This document shows positions 25,314 to 37,583 of a stretch of 64,000 nt of DNA, piece after piece. How positions within the stretch are numbered: the stretch's first letter is position 1; each line of letters starts with the position of its first letter. Origin of the DNA: Pyrocephalus nanus (Eukaryota > Chordata > Aves > Passeriformes > Tyrannidae); the NCBI GenBank assembly GCA_038380795.1, contig CM076268.1:13644001-13708000 (forward strand), written 5' to 3'. The position numbers were made by a program, and so were the translations under genes. Below the pieces are notes generated by a model. That model did not search any database and had not been told where the DNA came from. It worked only from the letters and a program-made list of their open reading frames with translations.

Positions 25314-27735
25314 GTATGTGATCACTCTCTTTAAAAATGCGATAAAACTTTCTAGCTATTTGAATTCTTAAATGCTCCTGGAAGCTGAAGTCTGGCTTGT
25401 GCACATGGAAATCCTTTTTTTTCTTCTTTGAAGTCTGAACAAGTCACATTGTACCCAGGAAAATCAGAACAGAGATTTAGCTTTCAGGGGAGTTTGATGA
25501 CTTTTTACAAAGAAATACATACCACAGTGTAGTTCAGTCAGCTGTGACTCTCTATGTGGTGTTCATCAAGACCTCTTCAGCCTTTTCCTCTGTAATCATT
25601 CCTGTCTTGTTTATAGTATATTTTGCCTTGCCTCAGATCAAAAGTCTCAAAATGTTCTACAACAATTAAGCTTTATATTGCCCTTGAAGGTAAATTTTCT
25701 TGGAGGTGATATCCAGGTTAATAACCTGAAAAATTACCTGTTCTTGTTTCTTTTACTTTCATATGAATGACTAATAGGTAAAAAGGGAGAAAGGATGGTC
25801 TAATAAAACATCTCTTTGCATGTTATATATGGTAAAATTTCTTATCAATTCAAAAGAAACCTTTTTTTTTTAATCCCCATGGCCAACAAAGGGAGTGTGG
25901 TAGGTGCTTTCCAGGGAATTTAAGTAGGATTTAGTGATTTCTGATCCATTTTCACCTTGTTCTTTCTCCCCACTGCAAACTTCAGGCAGCAGAAACAAAA
26001 TCATGTCCGTGCCTTAGCTGCCTGAGGTTCCTGCCTGATGTATCAAAATAAAACCATTGGTGAATGTGACTTAAGTGAATACCCCAGGCCACACATTCCA
26101 ACAGCTGAGGAATTGTCACATATCCTTCTGCATCTCAGCCACAGGAGCAGCAGTCTCAGGCAGAGGAGTAGTGTGTTTCTATACTGCCCCACATCTGCTA
26201 TTTCGAAGAGAAATTGTGAATCAGAACCAGTAAAGAAAGAAGTATCCTTTGGATATAGTATGCTCATGCTCAGAGTTGTTGGGTTTGGATGGTTGGTTTT
26301 GTTTTGTTTTTTCCTAATATATTGTGTTAGGAATGTTTGATTTTGTGGGAGTAGGTGCCATGGGCTACGTGGGGCTACGGCAGTCCATTTAACAGATGTA
26401 GTCCATGTAAGTCTCTCAGACAAGAGGCAATATGCTGGCATAATAACTGAGTTCCCATATGAGTTATGAGAAAGATTATCTTGCAGAATTGATTAAATAT
26501 GTTACATCAAACTTAAAATGTTTATGGCATTCAACATCAATGAGAGCTGGAGGAAGAGGGTAGAGCTACTAGGTCCTTACTGTGTATCCCCAGGATAGCC
26601 AACAAGATCCCCAGCATAACAGGAAATCAGATTTTTTTTCATCTTTGGGTTCTAGTATTGATGGCAAGTCCTCAGGTTCAGCAAGATTCATAGTAAGAGG
26701 TGCTAGTTCAAAATGAACCCAAGTTACTTGTTTTGTGTGTCTTCTCATTGCACTGAGTCCTTCCGCCTGATTATTGATTGAGGAGACAGATGTTTATAAG
26801 CTGTATTATACAGATGAGAAAGGTACAGTTTCTTGAGTTGGATTTCCCTTCCATTATTTTGTAATTTGCAAAAGTATTCTTGGTGTCCAGGGAAAGTTGT
26901 CTTTTCCCACAGGACCACAATTCATCATAACCAAGGTGACTATATATCAGGAACACACCTAAAAAACTACTTGTAGTGTTCCAATATCTCATATTGGAAC
27001 TAATTTATGTGGACATTTTTTATGTTGAAGATGGTTAGCTGTGTTTCACAATATTGAGATGTATCAGTCTCCATCTTTGTATCCAGTTCTTTACAGTAAC
27101 AGATGCAGGACCAAATCCTTGGGTCTTGTGATTGCTATCTGGCACCTTTTGTGTTGAGAACAGTCTTTGTAGATAAGTTCAAGATGTAGTCTTAGTCTTT
27201 AAGCAAGTGCCCTCTTACCTATATTATGGGAGGTGGTTGCCCACAATTTTGTGCCAGTTGGAGAAGAAATTTTTGGTTCTCTACATAGGCCTAAATAAAT
27301 GAGTGATTCCTACAGGAAGGTATGCAGAGAAACTGCCCTGCTTTGCTTCTATCCACACTTTGTAGAACCAAAAAGACCTGCAAATGCTGTCAAAGCAGTA
27401 ATACAAAAAAAATGCTTTGCACCTTAGTGGAAAGATGCTAACTTGGTAAATATTGAGTGTAGTTTCATCTTTTCTGTTCCTCCCTTAAGAATCAGTATTT
27501 TGTTATTGGGGAACATGGACCTACATGCACAAAGGAATTGAGTGTATGTGGGTAAAAGAGAAGTCTGTTTACTTAAATGGTCTTTCCAGAGAAAGTATCC
27601 ACATATTGAGTACTTTTTGATTAGTCTTAGAAAATGAATGAGATGCATCAGACCACTTCAGGGGAAGTATGATATCTTGACATGTTCTGCTGATAACAAG
27701 TAAAGATGTCTTTCCTTTTCTTGTCTTGTTTGCAG

Positions 27736-27772
27736 TGCTGTTACGCAGCCGTAGCCATAAATGTTTTCTCAG
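27736..27772 (+). other. Possible cryptic microexon in BTRC intron 3
   Basis: A long pyrimidine tract (TTTCCTTTTCTTGTCTTGTT) leads to TGCAG at 27731-27735. 37 nt later, TCAG|GTGGGT forms a donor at 27773. At 37 nt the segment would shift the BTRC frame and cause an early stop in exon 4. It could act as a poison exon or be a decoy; nothing shows it is used. Confidence 0.2.
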
Positions 27773-28429
27773 GTGGGTTTATGGAACAGATATATCAGAA
27801 GGTGGAGATAACAAGGAGGTGTAATGGTTATTTAGGCATCTGAAGTTGTATGCAGGGGCTGAAGACACCCATTGCTCAGTGCTATGGAACTCTTACTATA
27901 AGAAATAAAATTTTGCTGTTGATCAAAATTTTTTTCAGAGAAGATGTTTTCAGAAGTGTCAACAAGTGGAGCATGCCCTTGGATTGCCGAAAGTGGAAGG
28001 CACAGCCACTGCTGGATGCCAGAGAGAGCAGCAAGGCAGAAGAGATGTGGATAATAACACTGGGAAACAGAAAAGGGCAATGAACTTGACACTGTTAGCT
28101 GGAACAGTGAAAAGATCTAAGTTACAACAGACTGTGGAATATGGATGCAAACGTTCAGTTCTTGCTGAGTGCTCGATCTGACAAAATTAAATTTTGAAGG
28201 GGTAAACTGAAAATCATAGTATGAAAACAGACTAGAAAAAAACAATGACAAGTGGCAAAAGTTTTTGGCAACTTTATTTAAGCTAACAAACGAATTTTCA
28301 CACTGCAAAGTTATAAATTAATTTTAATAGGCTGATCCAGATGGTCCATTTGGAAAATGGATAGCTTGATCTGTTGAAAATTAAACTAAATTTATCTCTC
28401 TCATACTTCAAACTGAAGTAAGCATGAGA

Positions 28430-28740
28430 GGAGTGCCCATTAAGTCCAGCTCATACAGATGGACCGGCAGGTCACACATGGGACTAATCTGATTCATTTT
28501 AAAAATAAATGCATGAGTTATTGAATCAGGTTCCTGTTTCAAGCCCTGCGTGTGAGCGCGCGCGTGTGTGTGTGCCGCCCTTTCAAAGGGACTCGCAAAT
28601 GCTTCAGTGCCTTTTTAACCTGTGTGTTTCCATTTTAATTCAACTTCCTTGCCAAAAAACATAATTAGTTTTCAGTGCCTATCATTTAGCGTTAGACCCA
28701 AACACTAGATTGATTAGGTCAGACATTTGTTATTTTAAGG
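28430..28740. promoter_or_regulatory. Enhancer-like candidate with embedded Z-DNA-type tract
   Basis: The flanks carry words such as ACTAATCTGATTC and AGATTGATTAGG and lack repeats. The centre contains the alternating GCGCGCGCGTGTGTGTGTGC at 28556-28575. The call rests on composition and motif density only. Confidence 0.3.
28556..28575. repeat. Alternating GC/GT tract (Z-DNA type)
   Basis: GCGCGCGCGTGTGTGTGTGC is a strict purine-pyrimidine alternation of 20 bp that starts with CG steps, the composition most prone to the left-handed form. Confidence 0.85.
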
Positions 28741-31020
28741 GCTGTGTCTCCATCCTTCATTTATGAAGAACATGAGCTCAATAGTCTTGGGTAGAGAGCC
28801 GGCCTTTAGAAACTGGGAAGGGGAAACTCTCTGGGGGCCCCTCCAGCCTTTTAGCTTCTGGGTGTTTTTAACAGAGCCATGAATGCAGATTTGTAAATTT
28901 ATTGCAGTGCCATCTGGGTTTTTTTTTGTTGGTATTTTTTTTTTCAGGAACCGTATTATTGTTGGCTCGTATGTGTCTATTGTGGTGGTCACTCCCCGGG
29001 AGCTTGCCCTCACAGTCCTAAGGAAAGTGATGAATAGTGGGGGTCAACATGAATAGGTCACAGGGCAGCTGTCCGGGGCTGCCCTGAACTTGATTACCCC
29101 GCTGGTTTTTAAAGAAGACGGGCACAATGCAGGTTGTTTAAAACCCTCCCTCCCATCTCTTCAGTGCAGCAATAATGAAGTGCCTTTTGCTGCTGTGGTT
29201 CATCTGTGGGCAAAGGTGCCTTGTGGGGAAAAGCTGGCAGCAGCAAGGCTGCTGCACTGTACCTCCTGCAAACCTCACATAGGACTCTGCTGTCTTTCTG
29301 CAAGCTTCCAGATGGAAGTCCGGGGGAAAAAAACCCTGTCTGTTACCCCATTCAGAGAAGCCCCTTAGCGTTTTCAAGAATTTTCCCTCTTACTGTTTTG
29401 GCAGAAAATACTATCTCAATTCACTCGTACAGATTTGAGATAATTTTCTAAAATTACATGTAGTACCTAAAACATGCTGTAGGCACTATTTCAAAGTTAA
29501 AATGGGCACGGTCTGATCTTAAACGTTTAAAGCCAATACTCAAGAAAACAATGAGAAGCAGAGAGGATGAAGAAGGTAGAGCAAAGGAAAAACAGTTGTC
29601 AACCTTTTACTCTGAGCTGGCAGCCTCATCCCACTGCTTAGGGCTCCTCACCAGGCCTACCTCTCCTCTGCAAAAGTATTTCTGCTGTGCAAAGTTTGAC
29701 TGGTGAGGAAGGCTGCATGATGCGGAGGGAGAGAGGGTCCCTCCCTCCCTCAAGGGAAGATGCTGCAGTTCAAATTTACCTTCTGTTGGAGAGTTGGCCA
29801 AGGCAGGGCAGACCTGGTCTACAAAGCTGTCCTGGTTATGTCATGTTTTACATGAGTAACACTTGCCAGTAAGGAGTTGCTGGTTGAAAAGCCCCCTGAA
29901 ATTACTAGAATTACACCCTTAGTCCTACTTGCAAGATTATTTTTTCTTTTGACTTTTTTTTTTCTCTTTATTCTCAAAACAACAACCAAAAAATAATTTT
30001 CAGTCCTTTGTGACACTTAATGCATGTTAAAAAGCTGGCCAAAGCAGGATGTGCCAGAGTCTAAGTTGGAATGGGAATGCTGCCTTGTGGTGGAAAGGCC
30101 ACTGGGCTCTTTCAGCATTAGTGCTAATAGGAATCTGTCACCCCGCCGCATTGCTGCATTCCTCTGTAATTGAGTAAATTGCAAGTGTTGTCTGCTCCCC
30201 TCTGCCCTTTGTGTCCATGTCCACTTACCATCCGAAGAACGTGGGCAGTGATAAATAAAGCGCTGAACAGGGCTCTCAGCTCTTTGAAAGCAGCGTGTTG
30301 CCAGCCCCCTAGTTATATTTCTTTAAGTGTTTATGTTTTTCTGTATTCTTTCCCTTGTGTGGCTGGAACCCTGGGGATCCAAAGCCATGAGAGAGGCCAA
30401 GAAGCTAACAAAAGTAGCTGTCCCCTTGTTAGCGTGTTCCTTTCTTCTTTAAAAAACAAGATGAAAACCATCTGGCTCAGGGCATTACATTTTCCTCCCC
30501 CATGCACCTCTATAGATGAAGAGTTTCACCTGCAGTGAGGGTTTACATTGATTAGAGAGGGAGCAGTAATTCAAGCCTCCATCCACTTCAGTGGTACTTT
30601 GCAGTCTTTAAAGGTGCTGACCCATTGAGTTAAACTGTCAAGGGAGGATAAAAAAGGATCTTCATCCCAGGAGGTAACAGCTGCCAGGTTTTCAACACCT
30701 TGCACGCTGCTGGAAAAATGTCTCAAATTGTCAATGGAAAGAAAAATCACTTGGCTGCCATCTTCCCTTAATGATGTGCCTTATAAAATGAAAGATTTAA
30801 GGGTTTAAAAATCAGCAAGTAGCTGTCAGGAAAAAAAAAAAAAATCCTGAGGGATTTTGAACAATAGGCCCAACAAGATGTGTCCTGAAAGACTGGGAAT
30901 AATGCATCCGAGTTGGAATAATCGGATCTGATTGGGATGACCATAGTTGTGTCTGCACAGTGGGACAAGAGGGAAGTGAAAGCGGTAGCACAGAAGTCGA
31001 ACATTACCATGCCTATATTT

Positions 31021-31037
31021 AAAAAAAAAAAAAAAAA
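31021..31037. repeat. Poly-A run (17 nt)
   Basis: A short homopolymer in intron 3; a second run of 14 A lies at 30831-30844. Confidence 0.95.
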
Positions 31038-31429
31038 GTAGAAAAAGGAGTCTGATTCATAAGCCAGTGAACTGGGAGAAGACATACTGTATTTCTGCTC
31101 TTTTGAGGACAATTTGTTTTCAAGCAGCTACCAGATGGCTAAATACCACGACATTTCCTTTTTTTTCCTTCTTTTCTTTAACAAGAGATCTAGTTCTCCT
31201 TGCTCTTTGTTTTTGTTTGTTTTAATGCTTTTACGTTTCTGAACAACCCCGTGGTGTTGGGCATTGTGACATACTCCTTTTTATGTTTCCTCCCCTTGTG
31301 CACTGATGGATGAGGAAAAAAAGATTTTCAGCTTTAATGTAATTTCAGATAACAAGCAGACTGGAGTAAGGCTTTTCGTTTGTATTGTCTTGAGGTTTTT
31401 CGTTTTAGGGGCCTTTTTTTTCCCCCTGT

Positions 31430-32060
31430 TTGTTTTAGGTAAGTCATTTTAATTGTACTGGGTAATTAGAAGGTACACATAGCCAAGGGAGCTTTGTTAT
31501 GGTAATTGCTCAAGAAAACCCACTCCCCAACTACCATTGCCATGTGTTGAGACACGTCTTCCCTCTAGTGGCAATATTAAGGACTCTGGCTTTCACAGTC
31601 GGCAAGGTGTAATTGCAATATGACAAACTGTGCTTTAGGGAAAATCCTGTAAATGATTTAGTTTTTTGTTTGGCTGGTCTTTATTTTGCCTTACGACTTT
31701 CTGTGGAGACCATCCTTCCCAAGGCTGGGCTAGGGATAAAAAAAATTTCGTCCTAAGAAAATAGTCAAGGCGAATCCTGGGTAATGTCTTACAGCTTGAC
31801 TTAATTCTACTCTTCTTTTTAATTACCTGTTTATAAAAACGTTTTTAAATTTGTTGAGATTAGTTAATTCTTTCAGAAGAAGCACCTCATTTGAAATAAA
31901 TAAATAAATTGCATTTATTTTAAATAGTCCATGTGAAAGACCTTTAAAGGGTAATTAATGCAAGTCTCTTAAGACTCTAAGTAAGATGAAAGCGATCTTT
32001 CCAAATCTGCTGGAGTGATTTGTTTATATAACTTCCCACTTCTGCTGAATTCTTCTGAGT
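31430..32060. promoter_or_regulatory. Enhancer-like conserved-element cluster
   Basis: Homeodomain-type words GGTAATTAG (31461-31469) and GGTAATTGCT (31501-31510) flank a SOX-type CTTTGTT (31492-31498). Further on come GTGTAATTGCAAT near 31608 and GGGTAATTAATGCAAG near 31950. Repeats are absent apart from a short AAAT run near 31897-31910. Stretches of unbroken non-repetitive AT-rich text with spaced TAAT cores are typical of vertebrate developmental enhancers. Confidence 0.42.
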
Positions 32061-32668
32061 CTAATAACTTTTTTTCTAACCGTTTGGCAATTTGTGCTTA
32101 GCTACAAAAGCCCTTGTTCAAAAAGAACAGTTTAATAATCTTTTCCCTGAAAATGACTTGAAGGGAGGGTATGGGTTTTGTCTTTTTGCTGCGTTTTTAT
32201 TAGTGTTATCTTTCTCTGATAAATCATGTAATTACTAACTATTGGGGGGGGAATCTTATTGAACTCCTGGGTTGCAGCTTCTATTAAAAAGTGGAGCTTT
32301 GTTCAGGGACTGGGGATTCTCAGAATGAATGGCCAAAGAAATGGATTTCAGTTGGCAGAAAAGCTGCACACACACAGAGTTCTGCCTGGGGTTCGAGGCT
32401 TCAGGTTGGCACTCAGCGTTCATCCAGAGCTGCACAGACAAGAGTGGAAATGTTTATGTGTTTGTGTCAAAGAGCAGGATCATACTTTCTTTAAAAAGAA
32501 AAATGTAACCAAAGACACTTACAGAATGAGATCAGATACAGCTCTATCTTTAGTGAACCATAGTCTAGCGCCTCTGTGGCATTTTAAGCCTTTGGCTGAG
32601 AGTGAATGCAGCTTTGTGGTTCCCCTGCTTCTGACATGATTTGGTGCTCCCATATATTTGTAGGTTTC

Positions 32669-32685
32669 TTTTTTTTTTTTTTTTT
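32669..32685. repeat. Poly-T run (17 nt)
   Basis: A short homopolymer in intron 3 with no attached element. Confidence 0.95.
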
Positions 32686-32769
32686 CATTAGAACTTGTTT
32701 GGCTATAGGGCTGCTTAACACTGTTCTCAAACGGCTTTTGCAAGGTTAAAGGAATGCAGCTTGGTAACA

Positions 32770-32960
32770 AGTTTGTGTCATTTTAAATATATACCTCCCA
32801 GTAAATAAGGAGGAGTCTTGCAATCAATCCCTTTTAGTGTGTTATATGTTTCACCTGACAACTAAACCCCTCTATTGATTAACCATTACTTTGTTAGATA
32901 ATCTCGTGTCATTGAAGCCACTGTAAAAATTAAACTCTTTAAAATGTTTTACCCTAGCAG
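32770..32960. promoter_or_regulatory. Enhancer-like candidate
   Basis: A short repeat-free stretch has an E-box CACCTG at 32852-32857, then ATTGATTAACC and AGATAATC. It is similar in texture to the neighbouring 31.4-32.1 kb cluster. Confidence 0.3.
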
Positions 32961-35900
32961 CAGTGTGAAAATTGAAAACTTGTTCAGAATTACAGCCAGC
33001 TTCCACAAAGAGGGTAGTTTTCAACAAACTGGTTTATGTTTGCATGCTTTATATGCAATTTAAAAACATATTAAAGCACTCCAACGCAAAGCTACCTGCC
33101 TGTGGTGTTGAACTAGGCTACCATTTCAGACTACTTTTCCTTGATGAAGAAACCTCTTATTTTGATGAAAGTGAGAAGAAACTTTAACAGTTTTGGTCCA
33201 GATTAGATGAGATGTAAAAGGGTCAATCTTTAAAGGTGAGCTGCAGAAATTTACTTTTCTGAGGCTTGGTTCTGGCTTTGATTTTCCTACTTTTCACCCA
33301 GGTTCGTCAATGTTACCATGGGCATTGCAACAAATAAAAGGAGATACTCTGATGTTGCAGTGTAGCATGAGACACCACCAAATGTTTCACCTAACATGAA
33401 GGGCTCTGCATTAATACTTGATGATATGACATTAATTCTGCTATCAGAATTCACTAGTCTATTCCCTAGGTCTATTCACTAGTAACTATTAGTGTGCAAA
33501 CACAAATATGACAATATCAGACCAAATCTTCACGTCCAGCTGTAATTTTGTGTCTCTCAGTAGCCAGTAACTGCTGTCTTCAGAGAAACATTAGAAGACT
33601 GTCATACAGTACTGCCTTCAAAATATATTCTACCAGCTTCTTATGACTTGGCTTCGTGAGCCAGATGCAGTTTCTTCGTAACACTGTCAATACGTTTCCA
33701 TTGAGACCTGTTAAATAGAGTGACATTACCTCTTTCTCCCCTGGACTTCAAGGGAGAACTGCATTGTTCTGCATTTTGCTTTCAGTCCTTTAAAACATAC
33801 TGTAGAACATGTGCGTGAATCTCTTTATTCATCCCACAAGGCTAATAATGCATTCTTCTGTGAGAACGTGAAAATAACAGCAGAAGAACTTTGTAACTTT
33901 GCAGAGACAGTAATTTATGTTGATCTGAAGAACGCTTTATGTTTTATTCTCAAATCTGCATCCTTATGTGTTGAATCCATGATATATACTCCTTTTAATG
34001 TTCTCTTTTCCCCCATTATTTCCGTTGAGAAGCTAAGAGCTGCCGGAGGACTTAATGATCATTTGGCCCATACATAGATCCTTATGTAATAAAATTACTG
34101 TGTAAAAGTTGGTTGTCATAGTAAAAGCACGTTCTTCTTCTGTGGCTGAAAAGGTTGGGAAGGAGGAATTCAAGTATCTTTGGCATGTTGTCAAGGGGCA
34201 GAGGGATATTGATAGCATGGGAATGCCTGGGTCAGTCAGACTCATCCACTGCCAACTCCAGCACTGTCAGTGGAAGGTGCTGTTGAAGGAGAGCAAACAA
34301 GTCAAGTCTCTTTCGGTATTCCATTGCCCTACTGCTCCTGCAGCATCTACCCCTGTTGCACTCGGGATGACTGATACCTGTGCCAAGTACTCTCTGGACC
34401 TGCCGTCCATGAGTTTGTTTAGTCCCTTTTTGCACTTGCTGATGATTTTTCTCTGCACAATGTCCTGGAGAAGCAAGCCTCCTGTATGAAGTGTTTCATT
34501 TTATCTGCTTGAAATTTATACTATACTAGTTCCATCAAATATCACTAGTCCTGGTGTTGTGGGATTTAATGAACATCTTATGCTGGAAGTTCAGTTGTTT
34601 CTCACTGAGATGTAATGCGTGGATGAAAGTAATAAAAATTAAGCAATACACTGGAATAATTATTTGTGTCTGCATTCTGACATGCACATAACTTTTGAAT
34701 AGTGCATAGTGAGCTTCCTTCATTCTCAGAAAGTGCTAGCATCTTTAGATTTAGCATTTAGTATTTCACACTGTGTATTTGGATTGTCTACTCTTTCCCA
34801 TTTGTAAGTGTGAGAGAAAGGCTGTCGTAAGCTCAGCTTTTAAAAAGCTGGCCTGCTACCAAGGTTTGTGCATACCTGTCTTGAGAGGAAAAAGACTGAC
34901 AAGATCTGAATTCATGGTTCAGTTCACAGAGCTACAGGCTTCCTTGTTGTTTTCGGTAAATGTGTTTGTGGCTGAGCTTTTGATCTGCAAAGTGGAGTAA
35001 GTAGTAACTTTATTCAAGTCAGGGCTCCTCATAAAATTTACAGTATGTAGCAGATAAGTTGTGCAGAAATACTGTGACTGGAATTTTAGGTGTTAAATTG
35101 CAAATGAAAAAAAAACACAGATTGATGATAAATGGGTTAAATTACACAAATATAAATACTGAACAAAGAATCTTATCAACTCTTCATGTTTTTTCCCCTT
35201 CACAATCTCATTTAATTTAACTAGTACCATGCCTGTAAAAGGAAGTTTGCATGGTATTATCTGAACGTCAGTGCAAAGCAGATGTCAACTTTTTATTTAT
35301 CAGTAGGACTGCTACATCTAAGCTCCAATTTGTAATAGTTTATGCCATTATGGTCTTTATTCTGAGGAGAAAGTTCTGTGCATACCAGAGCGATGGTTTT
35401 ATGATATTGGCAAATGTTTGTAAGAGGCTTAGTCCATCAGACTTTTGTTTTGCTTGTGGCCTAATCCAGTTTGAATCTGAACCTCCCCTGCTGAAAGATG
35501 CACTCTGTTTATCTGCACGGCGCCTTGAAAGAATTCATGTGTTCGAATTTTTCAGTTTCTCCTTCTGGATCCAGAGACAGAAATTGCTCACTGCTAGTCA
35601 CAGCAGATATCAATGTTGTGACATGTAAGGAGATCTCCTGGAGCTGGGATATTCTGCATCCCTCTCTGTCACCAGTTAGAGAGCTCACTGAGAAATAAAA
35701 TATGAACTTCTAAAGGAATGGAGAAGATAGGGCTTCGGGGTTCCTTTTTGTTTCTATTTCATAGTGAACTTTAAAGGGGCTCTGTAAATAGATAATGTGG
35801 AAAGGACTGTGATTTCCTGAATTTCCTTAAGAGTGTCTGTTCTCTGGGGGAACCAGTATAGGTCCACCAGAGCTAGTACACTGATTTCCCATAGTGGACA

Positions 35901-37493
35901 GTAAGGAGTGTTTCATGAGGATCATAAGAACTTTGGTGAATGTTATAAACTTGTTCCCATCAGTTGGTGCTTACCATCCCTCTAGGCTAGGGACTGCTGG
36001 GAACACTGACTTTGTGGGCACGTCTCCTATCGCTCAGCATGACCCCCTTTTAATCTCTTTGCATTCTTGCCTTTGAGATCTTTTGCCATGTGTTCTGCCG
36101 TTTTTTCTGTTGCTTCGACTACATCTTCCACAGAGTCAGGCCTCTGGAAGAGGGGCAAAAGGATGAGATCGTTTGTTTGTGCTTGGTGCTGAGGGAATCT
36201 GGCTCTGGTGATGTAGGTTTGGAGAAGAGAGAGAGGTTTAGGAGCCCTTAACATGGCAGTGTTGTCCACAGGTTTTGTAACCTGTAGCAGGTTTGGTGTT
36301 GAATTAGTTTTAAATCAAACAAATAGAAATCTGTAGCAAGCCCTGAAAGAAAGATCTTGAGAGATTGCTAGTGACTATCACAGGGAGAGAACTGACAGGC
36401 AGTTCACTACAAGTCTTTGTGTATCTTCCCCTTAAGGCAATCTTAAAAATATAATGAATGTTAGTACGTTTAACTTAGTGCTCTTGGAAATGTCTTTGTA
36501 ACAAGTTTAATTTCATTTTTTCAGCATGTCTCTTGGGTTTTCCCCACACAACTATTTGAGGTAGCAGTATCATCTTTGTGGTTCACTTACTACTCTAGCA
36601 ACAAAGCAAGTTTGTGCTTGCTTTCGAGCTGCCAGTTTTGCATGGGAGCATTTTTCTGTAAATGGTGGCAGATAATGGAGGGTTAATTCCATACTGAAGC
36701 TCTTAGGTGTTACTATACTCCTCCTACTACTAAAAAATGTGAACTTAAGTAGTAATTAAAAAGGTTTTGAAGGGAGGGGGAAGAGAGAACCTCCATTAGA
36801 AATTCCTGAGTTCTTCAGGCATATTGGTTTAAATGGCAAATCAGCCAAAATATAATTTTAAGCCCACTTCATAAGTATTGTTCATACACTTCCCTTAGAA
36901 AAGGGAGAGGCTATGAGTAATGTGTTCTGCAAAGACTCTGAAGTCTGCAGCCCCAGCTGAGGGTCCCCTGGGCAGGACAGTGTTAAATGAAAAAGACATT
37001 GTACTTCAAAAATGAAAAAAGCTTTCCAAATTTGGGAAGATTAAATACAAGTGAGATGTGGTCTGCATTTGCTCCCTTCTGATTATAACCTTCATACTAT
37101 CCCCATGTATTTTACCTGATGAAGTCAGGAGATGTTTATTAACATTTGACATATGCTGTGATAAGTAATGCATAGAAATCAACTTGCTTTAGGTTCTCGG
37201 TTATGCAGCATTTTGTGAAAGAATGAACAACTGAGATTAGATACTTTTTCAAAGGAACAGAGGAGAAAAATCTTTTTCTTTGTATATCAGGACTATAAAA
37301 TGGTACGTAGCTTCTCAGAGGACATGTATGCCCTGAACAGAGGCTTTTGCTGTAGACTAGTTTATTTTAATTTGAAACATTTACACCTTAGGAAAAAGAA
37401 AATGTAGTAGAGTTGTGGGTTCCTGTGCCAGAAATGTGGAGCCTGAAAGAAAATCATGTTCCTCTATTCATAACCATTTTAATCTTTCTGCAG

Positions 37494-37583
37494 ACCTACA
37501 ACAGCTGTGCCAGACTGTGCTTAAACCAGGAAACAGTATGTCTAGGAAGCACTGCTATGAAGACTGAAAATTGTGTGGCCAAA
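37494..37583 (+). CDS. BTRC: BTRC coding exon 4 (30 codons)
   Basis: The exon encodes TYNSCARLCLNQETVCLGST followed by AMKTENCVAK. This matches human BTRC residues 79-108, with Gly where I recall Ala in VCL-x-STAMK. The acceptor is TTTTAATCTTTCTGCAG (AG at 37492-37493). The donor is AAA|GTAAGTAAG, close to ideal and the strongest of the three exons. Length is 90 nt, phase 0-0. The sequence is just N-terminal to the dimerisation region that precedes the F-box. The next exon in the family, beginning TKLANGTSS, was looked for in the remaining 26.4 kb and not found. An open frame runs through the exon on both sides, but upstream and downstream residues do not match the family. Confidence 0.96.

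Larger units (their letters stand above)
25314..37493 (+). other. BTRC: BTRC intron 3 (12.2 kb)
   Basis: The intron is bounded by GTATGTG at 25314 and the acceptor at 37493. It holds a possible microexon at 27736-27772, an alternating purine-pyrimidine tract at 28556-28575, and enhancer-like stretches at 28430-28740, 31430-32060 and 32770-32960. Poly-A runs occur at 30831-30844 and 31021-31037 and a poly-T run at 32669-32685. Nothing recognisable was seen in about 33.2-37.4 kb. Confidence 0.9.

Noticed and set aside
34267..34476. Minus-strand frame with protein-like text (QRKIISKCKKGLNKLMDGRS)
   Set aside because: It looked like a possible retrocopy or repeat, but it is short, overlapped by a plus-strand frame, and I could not tie it to any family.
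35251..35628. 125-codon plus-strand open frame
   Set aside because: The translation is hydrophobic and cysteine-rich but matches no family and lacks splice signals.
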